42,536 nt of DNA from Halomicronema sp. CCY15110 (GCF_016888165.1 NZ_JACSWC010000317.1:1-42536); one strand, 5' to 3'. Positions 28,465-39,671 are shown, counted from the first letter of the stretch. Translations and numbers: made by a program. The notes: generated from the letters alone by a model not told the origin.

Positions 28465-29430
28465 TCAGAGGTTTTCTTCGGCGGGTTGTGGCGGTTCCGT
28501 AAGCCCCACGATCGCTTTCCCCGATTTCACTCGCCACCAAGCGAGGAGGGTACTGGCGACAAAAATACTGGAGTAAGCACCGGCCAAGAAGCCTGCAATC
28601 AAGGCCAGAGCAAAGAATTTGAGCGTTTCACCGCCAAACAGGACGATCGCGATCAACGGCAAAATGGTCGTCAAAGTGGTGTTGATCGAGCGAGTCAAGG
28701 TTTGATTGACGCCATCATCGACGAGGTCGTTGATATGACGTTCGGGGTGCAACTTGATATTTTCGCGAATGCGATCGTAAATGACGACGGTATCGTTCAC
28801 CGAGAAACCGACAATCGTGAGCAAAGCGACGATAAATAGACTGTTGACCTCAACTTTAAGCAACAGCCCGAGCCAAGCAAATAGCCCCATGGCGATGATC
28901 ACGTCGTGCAACAACGCCACAATTGCCAGCAGCGCATAGTCTAATTGGAAACGCAAACTCAGATAAATGACAATGCCCGCAAACGAGACGATGAGCGCCA
29001 ATAAGCCAGACGCAAATAGCTGCTGACCCACCAGCGGCCCCACCGAATCGATCTGCACCGAGCGGTTGTCGAGGGGGCCAATCTCGTCGTCTAAAGCCGT
29101 GCGGAGGGTGGCTTCTTCATCCACATTGAGGTTGCGGGTCCGAATCGAAACACTTTGCCCTTCGGTGCCCGTAACCTGAATCACCCCGGTTTCTAAGCCC
29201 TGGTCAGCCAGGAGCGATCGCACATCTGCCGAATCAATGGGGGCGCTACAATCAGCCGCACCACAATCACGGCTGACTTGGATCCGGGTACCCCCGACAA
29301 AATCCAGGCCAGGCCGCAGCGGCGCGCCAAACTGTTGCCAGCTAATAATCATGCCGATCAGGCTAGCCGCCAGAAAAATGCCAGAAATCAACCACCAAAA
29401 TGATCGCTGTCGAATAACGTCTAACTTCAT
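28465..29430 (-). CDS. secF: Protein translocase subunit SecF
   Basis: About 321 residues. First membrane helix (10-32), then the periplasmic P1 part starting GLDFVGGT, and a C-terminal bundle of five helices (about 130-300) with [10 protein letters not shown] and [15 protein letters not shown], conserved in SecF/SecD. With SecD it forms the proton-driven motor that pulls proteins through SecYEG. ATG 29430 overlaps the secD stop by 4 bp (ATGA); a longer frame upstream would run into secD and is not the start. A Cys-containing P1 insert ([10 protein letters not shown]) is visible. Confidence 0.95.
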   Translation of the reverse strand: MKLDVIRQRSFWWLISGIFLAASLIGMIISWQQFGAPLRPGLDFVGGTRIQVSRDCGAADCSAPIDSADVRSLLADQGLETGVIQVTGTEGQSVSIRTRNLNVDEEATLRTALDDEIGPLDNRSVQIDSVGPLVGQQLFASGLLALIVSFAGIVIYLSLRFQLDYALLAIVALLHDVIIAMGLFAWLGLLLKVEVNSLFIVALLTIVGFSVNDTVVIYDRIRENIKLHPERHINDLVDDGVNQTLTRSINTTLTTILPLIAIVLFGGETLKFFALALIAGFLAGAYSSIFVASTLLAWWRVKSGKAIVGLTEPPQPAEENL

Positions 29431-30896
29431 GGCTTCGCAGGTGCAGTGGACAGGCCGGGACAAAAGAGGGCAGGTTTGCGGAATTGGGGCAGGCTCAAGG
29501 AAAAGAGCAGCAGTGTGCGGCTGCACGTCACCGCGGTAAACAGACTAATCACCACGCCAATCGCCAACGTGAGGGCAAAGCCTTTCACTAAACCAGCGCC
29601 AAACCAAAATAGGGCAGCGCAGGCAATCAGTGTGGTGACGCTACTATCGAGAATGCTGGAAAACGCGCGGTAAAAGCCTGATTCCACTGAACGATAGAGG
29701 GTTTTGCCGCTGCGCAACTCTTCGCGGGTGCGCTCAAAAATCAGGACATTCGCATCGACGGCCATGCCAATACTGAGGATGAAACCCGCAATCCCCGGCA
29801 AAGTCAACGTCACGCCAAAGACGTTGAAAGCGGCCAAGGTCAGCAGGGCATAAACGACCAGCGCCATGTCTGCCAGCACACCGGGCAGGCGATAGTAAAC
29901 CGCCATAAAGATCAACACCAGCACGAGGCCGACAATGGCAGCGTACAGACTGCGGCGAATACTATCTTGACCTAAGGTGGGGCCGACGGTGCGAGTTTCC
30001 ACCACGGCGACGGGTAGCGGCAGCGCCCCACCGCGCAGTTGAATGGCTAAATCGCTGGCGGAATCCGCATTAAAGTTGCCCGAAACCACGGCACTGCCGC
30101 CGGTAATGCCCGTCTCGGCATATTGCACATCAACACTGGGGGCACTGATCAGGCGATCGTCAAGAAAAATGCCAATACTGCGTCCCGTACCGGCGATATC
30201 GCGACTGATTTCGGCAAACCGATTCGCGCCAGCAGAATCGAACTGAATGACGACTTCCCACTGATTGCCACTCTGACGCGGTCTAGCAAAGGCATCCGTC
30301 AAGGCTTGGCCGGTCAAATCGGCAGGCGCAAAGAGGTCGCGAATGGCGCGATTGCTGTCTTGAATGGCTTGCTGAACGGACTGAATCTGCTGCTGAATCT
30401 CGTCTTCAGTGGCGGCAGTGCCCGGTTCACCCGTGGCTGACTCTAGCAGGGTTTGTGAACCCGTATTAGCCGCTTCTTGCAGCGCCAGCAGTTCCAGCTG
30501 ATGTTGCTGCAAAATCTGGTTTTCAATCTGGAACTGCTGTTCCGTGCCTGAGCTCTGGGGGCGAAACTCGAGCTGGGCAGTCTCGCCTAACACCCGCTGG
30601 GCCTGTTCGGGATCGCTGACCCCTGGCAACTGCACTAGCAGCTGATTCTGCCCTAATTGCTGGACTGAGGTTTCGGATACGCCCAACTCGTTCACCCGGT
30701 CAGAAATGACTCGCTGTACCGCTTCCATATCCTGCTCGGTGATGGTCGGCACTTTATCGGTGGTTTCGACCTGGAGGGTTAACTGAGTGCCGCCCCGCAG
30801 GTCTAACCCGAGTCGAGTGGGAATGGTGCTAATCACGAAGATTGCGCCAATGACCAAACCTAAAATCATTGCCAGCAGCAACCGTTGTCTGCCCAT
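29427..30896 (-). CDS. secD: Protein translocase subunit SecD
   Basis: 489 residues. Helix 1 (4-25), then [15 protein letters not shown] and a periplasmic P1 domain (about 40-315). Five C-terminal helices follow, with LILPG-type motif [25 protein letters not shown] typical of SecD, where the Asp is part of the proton path. A Gln-rich stretch (about 120-195: [21 protein letters not shown] ... [15 protein letters not shown]) interrupts P1, as in other cyanobacterial SecD. It starts 7 bp after pdhB and ends coupled to secF. Confidence 0.95.
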   Translation of the reverse strand: MGRQRLLLAMILGLVIGAIFVISTIPTRLGLDLRGGTQLTLQVETTDKVPTITEQDMEAVQRVISDRVNELGVSETSVQQLGQNQLLVQLPGVSDPEQAQRVLGETAQLEFRPQSSGTEQQFQIENQILQQHQLELLALQEAANTGSQTLLESATGEPGTAATEDEIQQQIQSVQQAIQDSNRAIRDLFAPADLTGQALTDAFARPRQSGNQWEVVIQFDSAGANRFAEISRDIAGTGRSIGIFLDDRLISAPSVDVQYAETGITGGSAVVSGNFNADSASDLAIQLRGGALPLPVAVVETRTVGPTLGQDSIRRSLYAAIVGLVLVLIFMAVYYRLPGVLADMALVVYALLTLAAFNVFGVTLTLPGIAGFILSIGMAVDANVLIFERTREELRSGKTLYRSVESGFYRAFSSILDSSVTTLIACAALFWFGAGLVKGFALTLAIGVVISLFTAVTCSRTLLLFSLSLPQFRKPALFCPGLSTAPAKP

Positions 30897-30903
30897 GGTG
30901 TCC

Positions 30904-31887
30904 TTAAATTTGCAGTGCCATCATTTTCTCAACCGCTTCCTCAATTTGGCGAGGTTGCACGATTGTCAGACTCTCTAGTTTACCGTTGTACGGGGTCGGA
31001 ATGTCTTGGGAAGACAGCCGCAGCACCGGGGCGTCCAGTTCGTCAAAGAAGCGATCGCTAATCGACGCCACAATTTCCGCGCCAATCCCCCCCGTCTTCA
31101 TACATTCTTCGACCACGATGACCCGGTGGGTTTTCTTAATCGACGCCCCAATGGTGTCGAAGTCTATCGGCTTCAGCGAAATCAGGTCGATGATTTCTGG
31201 ATCAAAGCCTTTTTGTTCCAGCTTTTTCGCCGCTTGAGTGACGTGGTGCCGCATCCGAGAATAGGTCAGAATTGTCACATCCTTGCCGGGACGGACAATT
31301 TCGGCCTGATCCAGCGGGACCAGGTATTCGTGATCGGGCAGGTTTTCTTTCAAGTTGTAGAGCAGCACATGCTCAAAAAAGAGGACAGGGTTATTATCCC
31401 GAATCGCTGATTTGAGCAAGCCTTTGGCATTGTAGGGGGTGGAACAGGCCACGATTTTGAGTCCAGGAACGGCTTGGAAATAGGCTTCCAAGCGCTGAGA
31501 GTGTTCAGCGCCGAGCTGCCGACCGACGCCACCGGGGCCGCGAATGACCATGGGGATTTTGTAATTGCCGCCGGAGGTATAGCGCAGCATTCCCGCGTTG
31601 TTGGCAATTTGGTTAAACGCTAGCAGCAAGAATCCCATGTTCATGCCTTCGATGATGGGCCGCAAGCCCGTCATCGCTGCGCCAACCGCCATGCCCGTAA
31701 AGCTGTTTTCAGCGATGGGGGTGTCGAGAACGCGGAACTCGCCATATTTTTCGTACAGCCCTTTGGTGACTTTGTAAGAGCCGCCGTAAACGCCAACATC
31801 TTCACCGAGAACGAACACCGTATCGTCGCGGTCCATTTCTTCGTCAACGGCTTCGCGCAGGGCATTGAATAGGAGTGTTTCTGCCAT
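30904..31887 (-). CDS. pdhB: Pyruvate dehydrogenase E1 component, beta subunit
   Basis: About 327 residues; [36 protein letters not shown] is the classical E1-beta start, so ATG 31887 is right (an open frame adds 21 residues). Conserved stretches [48 protein letters not shown] and the C-terminal transketolase domain are complete. With PdhA it decarboxylates pyruvate using thiamine diphosphate and feeds acetyl-CoA synthesis. 7 bp from secD and 89 bp after pdhA: the cluster pdhA-pdhB-secD-secF reads in one direction. Confidence 0.96.
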   Translation of the reverse strand: MAETLLFNALREAVDEEMDRDDTVFVLGEDVGVYGGSYKVTKGLYEKYGEFRVLDTPIAENSFTGMAVGAAMTGLRPIIEGMNMGFLLLAFNQIANNAGMLRYTSGGNYKIPMVIRGPGGVGRQLGAEHSQRLEAYFQAVPGLKIVACSTPYNAKGLLKSAIRDNNPVLFFEHVLLYNLKENLPDHEYLVPLDQAEIVRPGKDVTILTYSRMRHHVTQAAKKLEQKGFDPEIIDLISLKPIDFDTIGASIKKTHRVIVVEECMKTGGIGAEIVASISDRFFDELDAPVLRLSSQDIPTPYNGKLESLTIVQPRQIEEAVEKMMALQI

Positions 31888-31976
31888 AGGATTGTGATTT
31901 GGAAAATTAGAGGTCGAGGGGATGAAAACTGCTGGGTGGGGCGATCGCACTTGGCCGGGAGCGGTGGCGTTATCGC

Positions 31977-33005
31977 CTAATTCTCCGCAAAGATGTAGCG
32001 TCGGAGTTCGCTGGGATCCGGTTCCGGACTTTGCTCGGCAAAGGTCACGGCGTCATCCACGACCTGTTGAATGCGATCGCGGATGGCCTTCAGCTCTTCG
32101 GCCTTCACCAAATCTTGTCCCAACAGGTATGTTTCAAACCGCTTGAGCGGATCCCGAGACAGCCATTCCTCCTTCTCTTCTTTGGAACGCAGTTCGTCGG
32201 GGTCAGCCAGAGAATGACCCCGGAAGCGATACGTCAAGCACTCAATCAAGGTCGGTCCTTCGCCCGCGCGGGCGCGGCTGATCGCCGTTTTTGCCGCATC
32301 TCGCACCGCCAACACATCCATGCCATCGACTTCCACACCCGGCATCCCAAAGACACTGGCTTTCTTATAAATTTCCGTTTGAGAACTCGCCCGCTCATGG
32401 GCCATGCCGATCGCCCACTTATTGTTCTCCACCACAAAGATGATGGGCAAGTTCCACAACGCCGCCATGTTGAGGCATTCAAAGAACTGGCCGTTGTTGC
32501 TAGTGCCATCCCCAAAGAAACAAGCCGACACCTGGTCAGCGTTAGGGTCACCTAAGGCCACCCGGCGATAGTGCGCTTGATAGGCCGCCCCCAAAGCCAC
32601 CGGAATCCCTTCGCCAATAAAGGCAAAGCCACCCAGCAGGTTGTGTTCCTCAGAAAACAGGTGCATAGAGCCGCCGCGCCCCTTGCTACACCCAGTCTCT
32701 TTGCCAAATAACTCAGCCATGACATTATTCGCCGGCACACCAGCACTCAGGGCATGAACGTGATCGCGGTAGGTGCTACAAACATAGTCATCCGATCGCA
32801 AGGACGTAATCACCCCAGACGAAACCGCTTCTTGCCCGTTGTAGAGATGGACAAAGCCGAACATGCGACCCCGATAGTACATTTCGGCGCATTTATCTTC
32901 AAAATAACGACCGAGCACCATGTCCTCGTAGACTGTGAGCCCTTCTTCGCGGGTCACAAGGGCATCGGCAGCATCAAATACAGGTAGGGTCCGTTCCTGG
33001 GCCAT
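31977..33005 (-). CDS. pdhA: Pyruvate dehydrogenase E1 component, alpha subunit
   Basis: 342 residues. The thiamine-diphosphate motif is present as [31 protein letters not shown] (GDG ... NN, near 165-195), with [12 protein letters not shown] near 270-281 where the phosphorylation-loop Ser lies in mitochondrial homologues. It starts [11 protein letters not shown] at 33005. It joins PdhB as the E1 heterotetramer. First gene of the cluster; the promoter should be in the 400 bp before ftn2. Confidence 0.96.
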   Translation of the reverse strand: MAQERTLPVFDAADALVTREEGLTVYEDMVLGRYFEDKCAEMYYRGRMFGFVHLYNGQEAVSSGVITSLRSDDYVCSTYRDHVHALSAGVPANNVMAELFGKETGCSKGRGGSMHLFSEEHNLLGGFAFIGEGIPVALGAAYQAHYRRVALGDPNADQVSACFFGDGTSNNGQFFECLNMAALWNLPIIFVVENNKWAIGMAHERASSQTEIYKKASVFGMPGVEVDGMDVLAVRDAAKTAISRARAGEGPTLIECLTYRFRGHSLADPDELRSKEEKEEWLSRDPLKRFETYLLGQDLVKAEELKAIRDRIQQVVDDAVTFAEQSPEPDPSELRRYIFAEN

Positions 33006-33409
33006 GAGCTTGACGTATCCTTACGGCAGTTCCAACTTTACACAATAAACAAAATCGGTCAGTAGTTGGTCATCGTCTATGGACTGACGCTACTGGCAGG
33101 CAAGATTTCACCAGGGAAAGGAGGGCGATCGCCCATCCTTGATAAGCTCAACAATTCTATACCGATCGACACCGACATCCTTCCCTAGATTGGTGATGAG
33201 TGCTTGAGAATAGAAAAATTAGCGGCCTTAAATTATAGATTGGACTGTTAAGAACTCAATAACCGACCTATCATGAGGGACGTTTATTTCGAGCCGGTGG
33301 CCAGCCGATAACTTTATACTCAGGGCATTCACTGCGGGCACAGCGGGCAGTCGCCGATAGCACGTCGGAAAAGACGCGATGAATTGACGGTAAGCGGGCA
33401 TATAACAAG
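33006..33409. other. Divergent promoter region of pdhA and ftn2
   Basis: No supported gene in about 400 bp. A short minus-strand frame near 33228-33428 overlaps the ftn2 start and lacks coding character. The region is AT-rich near 33200-33260 and should carry both promoters; I cannot assign boxes safely. Confidence 0.6.
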
Positions 33410-35749
33410 ATGACAGTGCGAATTCCACTGGATTACTACCGAATACTGGGCTTACCGATACAGGCCACCCCAGAACAACTGAAACAGGCCCATCGCGATC
33501 GCACGCTGCAATTGCCCCGGCGGGAATATTCGGAAATTGCGATCGAGTCGCGCAAGTCCCTAATTGACGAAGCCTATCGCTCGCTGGCGGATGAAGAGCA
33601 GCGCCAGAGCTACGACGCCCAATTTTTGGCTCGGACCTACACCCCAGGGGCGTTAGACGCCTTTAAATCGGCTCAGGGTGAGGGCGAGGCCGCTGAGTTT
33701 AATCCTCAAGTCGGCGAGGAAACGCTGCGATCGCTGGCGGCGGATAATACCCCCACCCCGACCCCTGAGCCCTACACACCCACCGTTGAAATTAGCAACG
33801 ACCAATTCGTGGGGGCGCTGCTGATCCTGCTCGAGTTGGGCGAATACGAACAGGCCATTCGACTGGGGCGGCCCTTTATGAGCAATGGCAGTGACACCTT
33901 GGTCGATGGGCGCTACGGCGATCCGGCCCGGGTCAAAGGCGATGTGGTGCTGTCCCTCGCCCTGGCCTGCTTAGAGCTGGGACGTGAGCAGTGGCAGCAA
34001 AATCAGTATGAAAACGCTGCCGAATCGCTGGATACGGGGCTGACACTACTGGTGCAAGAAGATAACTTTCCCGCCATTCAGGCTGAATTGCGCTCCGATT
34101 TGGATAAGTTGCGGCCTTATCGGGTTTTGGAATTGGTGGCAAGACCGTTAGAGCAGACTGCTGAACGTCGCCAAGGCTTTCAACTGTTGAAGGCGATGCT
34201 GCAAGACCGGGGCGGCATTGATGGAGCGGGGGACGATCGCTCCGGCCTCTCCACCGATGATTTTCTCCGCTTTATTCAGCAACTGCGCGGCTACCTGACT
34301 GCCGCTGAGCAGCAAGAAATTTTTGAAAAAGAAGCCCGCCGACCTTCAGCAGTGGCGACCTATTTAGCGGTATATGCCCTACTGGCGCGCGGCTTCTCCT
34401 TTCATCAGCCTGCGCTAGTGCGTCGCGCCAAACAGCTTTTGCAACAGGTCGGCACCCGGCAAGACGTGCATTTAGAACAGGCCGTGTGCGCTTTGCTGCT
34501 GGGCCAAGCCGAGGAGGCCGGTCATGCCCTCGAACGCAGTCAAGAATATGAACCCCTGGCCTTTATCCGTGAGCATTCTCAAGGCGCACCTGATTTACTG
34601 CCGGGACTTTGCCTCTATGCAGAACGTTGGCTGCGAGAAGAGGTGTTCACCCACTTTCGAGATTTGACCGACCAGCAAACCGCCCTGAAAGATTACTTTG
34701 CCGATGCGCAAGTGCAGTCGTTTTTAGAGACGATGCCCGTCGCGCCAGCGTCACCGCCGTCTACCCCCGCCCCCTTTTACACCAGTGAGCGTCCCGATCT
34801 GTCGCTGGCTGCCAATGCGGCCTTACCCCAGTCGGCCTTTGCGGCGACCGCCATGTCGGGGGCAGGGGCAGCCCCCGAGGCGACGACCGATGCCACCTTG
34901 GCCCAAGGGCTCACCTTTGTGGATGAAAAACTAGCCACAGCGGGCGCAGCGGCAACGCTGGGGACGAGCGGGGAGACTGATTTAAGTGTCGCTGAGCGGG
35001 TTTCTCAACTGTCTCCAGACGGGCAATTGCAAAGTCCCCAGTCACCCCCCCGCTCGACCGGGGCATCCAGCAATGGCTATCGGCCATCGGCTCAGGTGGT
35101 GTCTCCCACTCCGGCCCCATCGCCCCGATCAGCGCCGCCCAATCCATCCCCACCGTCGCGATCGCCTCGTTGGGGTCGCCTGGCGGTGGTGGTCATTGTC
35201 GGACTCCTGGCGATGGGCACTCTGGGCATGGTGACGGTACGAGCGCTTGCCTGGATTGGCGGCTTATTCTCCGGCCCCAGAATCCAGCAACCCGCCCTCA
35301 ACATCAGTTTGTCGACCCCCCCGATTAGCTTGCCAGAGGCGGCCCCGCCGGAAGCCACCATTGGCGTCACCGATATTGCGGAACGCACCATCACCAGTTG
35401 GTTAGAGGCCAAGCGCCTCGCCATGGGGCCAGAGCACAACACCGCCGTGCTAGAAACGGTATTGGTCGATCCCGTCCTCTCCCAGTGGCAAAATCGGGCG
35501 GCGGGCGGCGAACGCGACAACTGGTATTACACTTTTGAGCACTCGGTCAACGTCATCAGCGTCGAGCCCGATGATCCGACCGCTGAAGCCATTACTGTCG
35601 AGGCCGAAGTCAATGAAGTCGCGGAGTTCTTTGAATTGGGAGCCCGTAATGACGCCCTGTCCTACGATACGAATCTCACCATGCGGTACGAACTCGTGCG
35701 CGAGGGCGACGACTGGTACGTGCAGGATATGGTGCAGGTGGGCGAATAG
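33410..35749 (+). CDS. ftn2: ARC6/Ftn2 (ZipN)-type cell division protein
   Basis: 779 residues. A DnaJ-like N-terminal domain (1-70: DYYRILGLPIQATPEQLKQAHRDR; the HPD tripeptide is absent), then a helical repeat domain to about 440, a long Pro/Ser/Ala linker (about 445-585), one membrane helix (about 588-612) and a C-terminal domain (about 640-779: AERTITSWLEAKRLAMGPEHNT ... YVQDMVQVGE), as in ARC6. It anchors and positions FtsZ at the division site in cyanobacteria. ATG 33410 keeps the J-like domain intact. The next genes are unrelated. Confidence 0.92.
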   Translation: MTVRIPLDYYRILGLPIQATPEQLKQAHRDRTLQLPRREYSEIAIESRKSLIDEAYRSLADEEQRQSYDAQFLARTYTPGALDAFKSAQGEGEAAEFNPQVGEETLRSLAADNTPTPTPEPYTPTVEISNDQFVGALLILLELGEYEQAIRLGRPFMSNGSDTLVDGRYGDPARVKGDVVLSLALACLELGREQWQQNQYENAAESLDTGLTLLVQEDNFPAIQAELRSDLDKLRPYRVLELVARPLEQTAERRQGFQLLKAMLQDRGGIDGAGDDRSGLSTDDFLRFIQQLRGYLTAAEQQEIFEKEARRPSAVATYLAVYALLARGFSFHQPALVRRAKQLLQQVGTRQDVHLEQAVCALLLGQAEEAGHALERSQEYEPLAFIREHSQGAPDLLPGLCLYAERWLREEVFTHFRDLTDQQTALKDYFADAQVQSFLETMPVAPASPPSTPAPFYTSERPDLSLAANAALPQSAFAATAMSGAGAAPEATTDATLAQGLTFVDEKLATAGAAATLGTSGETDLSVAERVSQLSPDGQLQSPQSPPRSTGASSNGYRPSAQVVSPTPAPSPRSAPPNPSPPSRSPRWGRLAVVVIVGLLAMGTLGMVTVRALAWIGGLFSGPRIQQPALNISLSTPPISLPEAAPPEATIGVTDIAERTITSWLEAKRLAMGPEHNTAVLETVLVDPVLSQWQNRAAGGERDNWYYTFEHSVNVISVEPDDPTAEAITVEAEVNEVAEFFELGARNDALSYDTNLTMRYELVREGDDWYVQDMVQVGE

Positions 35750-35973
35750 TCACGGCGGCACTTATTCGCGATCGCTGCGTCTATGGTCAGGGCTCAACTA
35801 CGGGATGAAGTTTCGCGATCGCTCCCCAACAAGAGTGGTACATTCGACCATTTTGCGGTATGTTGAGCGCTTGTGTGTCAAAGCTAAGACGGTGATCCCG
35901 CTAATCAGCGGGCGTCATTTATTCGCTTGATCACGGGTATTGTAATGTTGCCGACCTACTGAACTTTGAGGAT

Positions 35974-36579
35974 ATGCAAGTCGACAGCCCGCTGGCGTCA
36001 TCGTCGCCCTCGATTCTAGAAACCCTAGCCACGCCCAGCCTCCCGTCGCAGGACTGTCCCCGCCGGGTTCGGACTGATTTAGATTTGCTGATTTTGGCGA
36101 TCGAAGCCCTCGATGTCGCCGGGTCAGAAGCCCTCCTCAAAGTTTCTGAGCAGCTCGGCTTACAGCCCGTCATTCCAGGGCGGGTGAAACTCTGGCTCAT
36201 CCGGGGTACGAATCCGATGCGACGCCAAAGCCAGCGTGACCCGCTATCTATCGACCAAGCCAAAGCCCTGACCCTGGTGATTTGTTACCTGGCAAAGCGA
36301 TTGACCGTACTCATTCGCCAACTTTTACTGGGCTACCAGCAGTTGCAAGATCAAAATCTCGCCCTCGAACATCACTTCCGTCTAGCGGAATATTTACAGC
36401 GATTTCGGAGTCTGTTTCGGGCGCGGATGAACCCGAAACGGGCCGGCGTAATTGCCTACGACACCGATGAAAAGCTGGATGAATTAGCCATTGTGCTACT
36501 CACCCGACTACTGTTTTGTACTGGCACTCAAGGGCCGCAGCGCCTGTGGAATAGTCTGTTTGATGGAGAAGTCGTATGA
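35974..36579 (+). CDS. DUF3038-family protein
   Basis: 201 residues, all-helical, of the cyanobacterial DUF3038 family (RTDLDLLILAIEALDVAGSEALLKVSEQLGLQ ... VKLWLIRGTNPMRRQSQRDPLSIDQAKALTLVICYLAKRLT). Function unknown. GAGG 3 nt before the ATG. It overlaps the next gene by ATGA, a lasting pairing with a DUF4335 protein in cyanobacteria, so the two likely act together. Confidence 0.85.
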   Translation: MQVDSPLASSSPSILETLATPSLPSQDCPRRVRTDLDLLILAIEALDVAGSEALLKVSEQLGLQPVIPGRVKLWLIRGTNPMRRQSQRDPLSIDQAKALTLVICYLAKRLTVLIRQLLLGYQQLQDQNLALEHHFRLAEYLQRFRSLFRARMNPKRAGVIAYDTDEKLDELAIVLLTRLLFCTGTQGPQRLWNSLFDGEVV

Positions 36580-37748
36580 CGGCACAGCGTCAATACATTT
36601 TGCCGAACTGCAATTTGATTGTGGAAGGTCTGGTGACTGGGGAAGAGTCCGACCCCACATCCCCCCTCACTGTGGTGCTGAACTCGGAATGTTCCTTTCC
36701 GGGGACATCTGATCGCCTCAGCGGGGGACGAGAATTTTTGAATGCGCTGGTCAAAACCGTCAGTGACTATGCCCAATCTTTGCTCAGTGGCGTGCCCTAC
36801 CCGCTCGCTACGGCCCCCACTGCCGACCAGCCCGTCGTCCTCCAACCAACGGACGATCATCGCCATCAGTTAGTCGCGACGTTGACTGACAACACCGGGG
36901 CTGAAACTCAGCAAACAATCGCCCTTAATGCAGTCCAGCTTTTTGACCTGGTGGAAGCCGTTGATCAGCTCTTGACCGACACTTTCACCTTGCCTGACAT
37001 GGCCTTGCAAGTCGCGCCCCTCCATCGCCGCCATGCCCGCCCAGCCGAACCGGCGGCGCAGCGGTTGATTCCCGCTGCGGTGGGGGTCTCGACGTTGGCA
37101 GTGGCGTCGATGTTGCTCTTTATGCTGCCCGTGCCCGAGTTTGAGCCCCAGCGTAGCGATCGCGAAGAGCAATCCGAACTGGTCGACCCAGACTCAGCCA
37201 GTGTGCCCGAAAGGGGTGCCGCCGCGCCCGGCTCTGATGATGCCGACGGCGCGACTGCCGATCCGGCTGGTGAGACGACGACGACCGATGCCGAAACCGC
37301 GACTGATGCGGACACCGAAGCAACCGCCCAGCCTGACGAACTCGCCGGTAGTGAAGAGATAGCCAATCCCGTGGCGGCGGGGATTGCCTTGGGACGACTC
37401 GCGACAGCACCCGCGATCGCTGACGACGATCTGCTCACCGACCTCGAAGCGGAAGTCACAAACACCCTCGAAGCGGCCTTGGAAGAGCTAGCGGACGACG
37501 GCGGCTTAGCCTTTGATGAGGCGCTAATCTATCGCATCGCCGTGTCTACGGACGGCGACATTCTGGGTTACAAATACGAAAATGACGCCGCTCTAGAAAA
37601 TATTGACCGTACGCCGCTACCCCAGCTGACCTTCATCCCTATTGATGTTGAGCAGGCGATCGATGAGCCCGTCGCCCAATTTCGCCTGACTTTACAACCC
37701 GACGGCATGGTGGAACTGGAACCCGTCGAGGCGACCGATCCGGAGTAA
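36576..37748 (+). CDS. DUF4335-family membrane protein
   Basis: 390 residues. N-terminal domain (1-155) with RQYILPNCNLIVEGL start, typical of DUF4335. One membrane helix (about 163-183: LIPAAVGVSTLAVASMLLFML) follows, then an acidic Thr/Asp/Ala linker (about 190-265) and a C-terminal domain (270-390) with TEVSTDGDILGYKYEN-like strands. Coupled to the DUF3038 gene by a 4-bp overlap. Function unknown; probably a membrane-bound partner of its neighbour. Confidence 0.85.
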   Translation: MTAQRQYILPNCNLIVEGLVTGEESDPTSPLTVVLNSECSFPGTSDRLSGGREFLNALVKTVSDYAQSLLSGVPYPLATAPTADQPVVLQPTDDHRHQLVATLTDNTGAETQQTIALNAVQLFDLVEAVDQLLTDTFTLPDMALQVAPLHRRHARPAEPAAQRLIPAAVGVSTLAVASMLLFMLPVPEFEPQRSDREEQSELVDPDSASVPERGAAAPGSDDADGATADPAGETTTTDAETATDADTEATAQPDELAGSEEIANPVAAGIALGRLATAPAIADDDLLTDLEAEVTNTLEAALEELADDGGLAFDEALIYRIAVSTDGDILGYKYENDAALENIDRTPLPQLTFIPIDVEQAIDEPVAQFRLTLQPDGMVELEPVEATDPE

Positions 37749-37765
37749 ATCGGCGGGGCTTAGGC

Positions 37766-37906
37766 ATGAAGATTCCATCAGTTGGAACCGCCGTCTTGGC
37801 TATCCACTGGCAGGTACAGCGTTGCTTTGGCCAAAATTGGTATGTCGCCCTGATCCCTGAGTTCACCGTAGGGTCGCTTAATTGGTCGCTCAGCGAGCTG
37901 ATTTAG
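37766..37906 (+). CDS. Possible 46-residue protein
   Basis: A short frame starting MKIPSVGTAVLAIHWQVQRC and ending LNWSLSELI, 17 bp after the DUF4335 gene, whose 3' end overlaps the rhomboid gene on the other strand by 17 bp. Amino-acid use is plausible and it could be translated with the upstream pair, but there is no ribosome site and no known relative. Confidence 0.22.
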   Translation: MKIPSVGTAVLAIHWQVQRCFGQNWYVALIPEFTVGSLNWSLSELI

Positions 37907-38471
37907 ACAGCAGCCAAGCAGAGACCCCGCCGCCAATGAATCCAAATAAATGTCCTTCCCAAGAGACGCCAGGTTGAGTGGGCAAGACTCCCCAGAGAAA
38001 GCTGCCGTAAAAAATAATCACCAGTAGGGAGGCGGTGACGGAAAAGGCACTGCGATCGAAATAACCGCGCAGCAGCAAGTAGCCAAAATAGCCAAACACC
38101 ACGCCGCTAGCCCCGATGTGGATAGAGTTAGGCGCACCCACTAACCAGGTGCCCAGGCCACTCGCCAGAGCTGATAAGCCCGTCACGACCCAAAAATCTT
38201 CGGCTTGGCCCAGCATCACCAACCCTCCCAGGATAATGATGGGAAAGGTATTTGCTAAGAGATGGCCAAAATCACCATGCAAAAAGGGAGCCCACAAAAT
38301 GCCCTGTAGCTCATCTAATTGGCGCGGGTAAATTCCATTCAGAATCAGCCGACCGTCAAATAGCCCCACATTTACCAGTTGAATGCCCCACAGCAAGACA
38401 ACAATCGTGACTAAGTTCCATACAGGGTTGTAAGGCGATCGCGGAAGCAATTGCGGTGGCGGTGATGGCAT
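37890..38471 (-). CDS. Rhomboid-family intramembrane protease
   Basis: 193 residues with about six membrane helices. The catalytic Ser is in GASGVVFGYFGYLLLRGYF (HIGASG near 113-118) and the catalytic His in WEGHLFGFIGG near 170-180, the expected Ser-His dyad; HGDFGHLLANTFP near 64-76 gives the conserved His-Asn region. It cuts membrane-protein helices; substrate unknown. ATG 38471 is right; no operon partner. Confidence 0.92.
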   Translation of the reverse strand: MPSPPPQLLPRSPYNPVWNLVTIVVLLWGIQLVNVGLFDGRLILNGIYPRQLDELQGILWAPFLHGDFGHLLANTFPIIILGGLVMLGQAEDFWVVTGLSALASGLGTWLVGAPNSIHIGASGVVFGYFGYLLLRGYFDRSAFSVTASLLVIIFYGSFLWGVLPTQPGVSWEGHLFGFIGGGVSAWLLSKSAR

Positions 38472-38669
38472 AACCTTGAGAATCAGGGGTGAACAGGCGA
38501 TTGGGTGTCGTTAGCAGAGCCGTCGGGGGAGCCGATGACTGGGGTCAATATCAGGTTGACTTATGTCAATAGTTTTTGACGGACAACCCAGAGCGCCTTA
38601 GAAGTTTAAAGTAACCATGTTTGATGCTGGAAGGCACCCACCTCTCAGCATACTAAGTTCAGCCTGTCC

Positions 38670-39266
38670 GTGATTATTACTGAATTGCTAGCGGTATTGT
38701 CGGTTTCAGCCGCAGCGGGTTTGCGCATTGCCTTACCGCTGTTACTGATTGGCCTGCTGTCCGACGAGCTGTGGTCGCACATGCCGGGGTTATCGCAACT
38801 TCCCCCGACGGTTGTGGTCGGGGCGCTGGTGAGTTGGGCCCTGGCAGAACTGATCTTTTCGACCCAGCCGTTGATGCAGCGGTTGGTTCGTAGTGTGGGG
38901 TTGTTACTCAGTCCTATCGTGGGCGCGATCGCGGGTATTGCCGTGGCACGGACTTTCCAGATTGCCGATGCCCTGGTGATCGTTTTAGGCCTGCTTGGTG
39001 GGCTATTAGCCCTGGTCATTCACCTGGTGCAAGTAGGCTGGATCTATCGCCTCAAGCGTCCCAAAGTGTGGGTCATTTTTGCCGAAGATTTTCTCTGCGT
39101 CTGCTTAGTCTTGTTTGCGTTTGATGCGCCCGAACAAGGGGGCCTCATCGCTCTATTGCTGCTTTGGCTCGCCCTGAGAACCTCACAAACCTGGCGACAG
39201 TGGTACCTGAAGCAACCCAACCCAGGCGATCGCCCGCCCAAACGACTGAGACGCGAACCTGATTAA
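38670..39266 (+). CDS. DUF4126-family membrane protein
   Basis: 198 residues, five or so membrane helices; the N-terminus ITELLAVLSVSAAAGLRIALPLLLIGLLSDELW is typical of DUF4126. Start is GTG at 38670. Basic C-terminal tail. Function unknown. Stands alone between the rhomboid gene and a small membrane gene. Confidence 0.75.
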   Translation: MIITELLAVLSVSAAAGLRIALPLLLIGLLSDELWSHMPGLSQLPPTVVVGALVSWALAELIFSTQPLMQRLVRSVGLLLSPIVGAIAGIAVARTFQIADALVIVLGLLGGLLALVIHLVQVGWIYRLKRPKVWVIFAEDFLCVCLVLFAFDAPEQGGLIALLLLWLALRTSQTWRQWYLKQPNPGDRPPKRLRREPD

Positions 39267-39485
39267 CCTGACAAGGGAATTTCTGATGACTGGGCTGGCA
39301 ATGAGCAGAGCCGCAATTCTCAGAGTCGCAGGGCGGCGACCCCATCGCTCACAGTGGGCTGTCGTCAAAATTTTTCTGAATATTTTTTAATGCAAACGCT
39401 GCAGTCGACTCGCTAGCATGCTAATTAACAGTCTGATAGTCAAGATCACCGATGTCCTGACCACGCCCCCAAGGACGTTCTCATC

Positions 39486-39671
39486 ATGTTTAAACCCTCG
39501 TTTCTCTGTCCACTGGCCATTTGCAGCCGTTTCATGATTGTGCTGGCCCTTTGGGCGCTGTTTTTAGTCGGGGCCAACGATATCCGGCGGGCCGCCGATG
39601 GCCAACAAGCGCTATACGAAGACATTAAACGCTTAGCCGTTTACAGTTTGGTGTTCAACCGCGAACCCTAG
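39486..39671 (+). CDS. Small membrane protein
   Basis: 61 residues with one membrane helix (about 14-32: RFMIVLALWALFLVGAN) and an amphipathic tail IRRAADGQQALYEDIKRLAVYSLVFN. No family recognised. The ATG is in a region without a clear ribosome site, and the region after it (to 39865) holds no gene. Confidence 0.5.
   Translation: MFKPSFLCPLAICSRFMIVLALWALFLVGANDIRRAADGQQALYEDIKRLAVYSLVFNREP

Noticed and set aside
33228-33428. 66-codon minus-strand frame before ftn2
   Set aside because: Overlaps the ftn2 start, has no ribosome site and no protein-like pattern.
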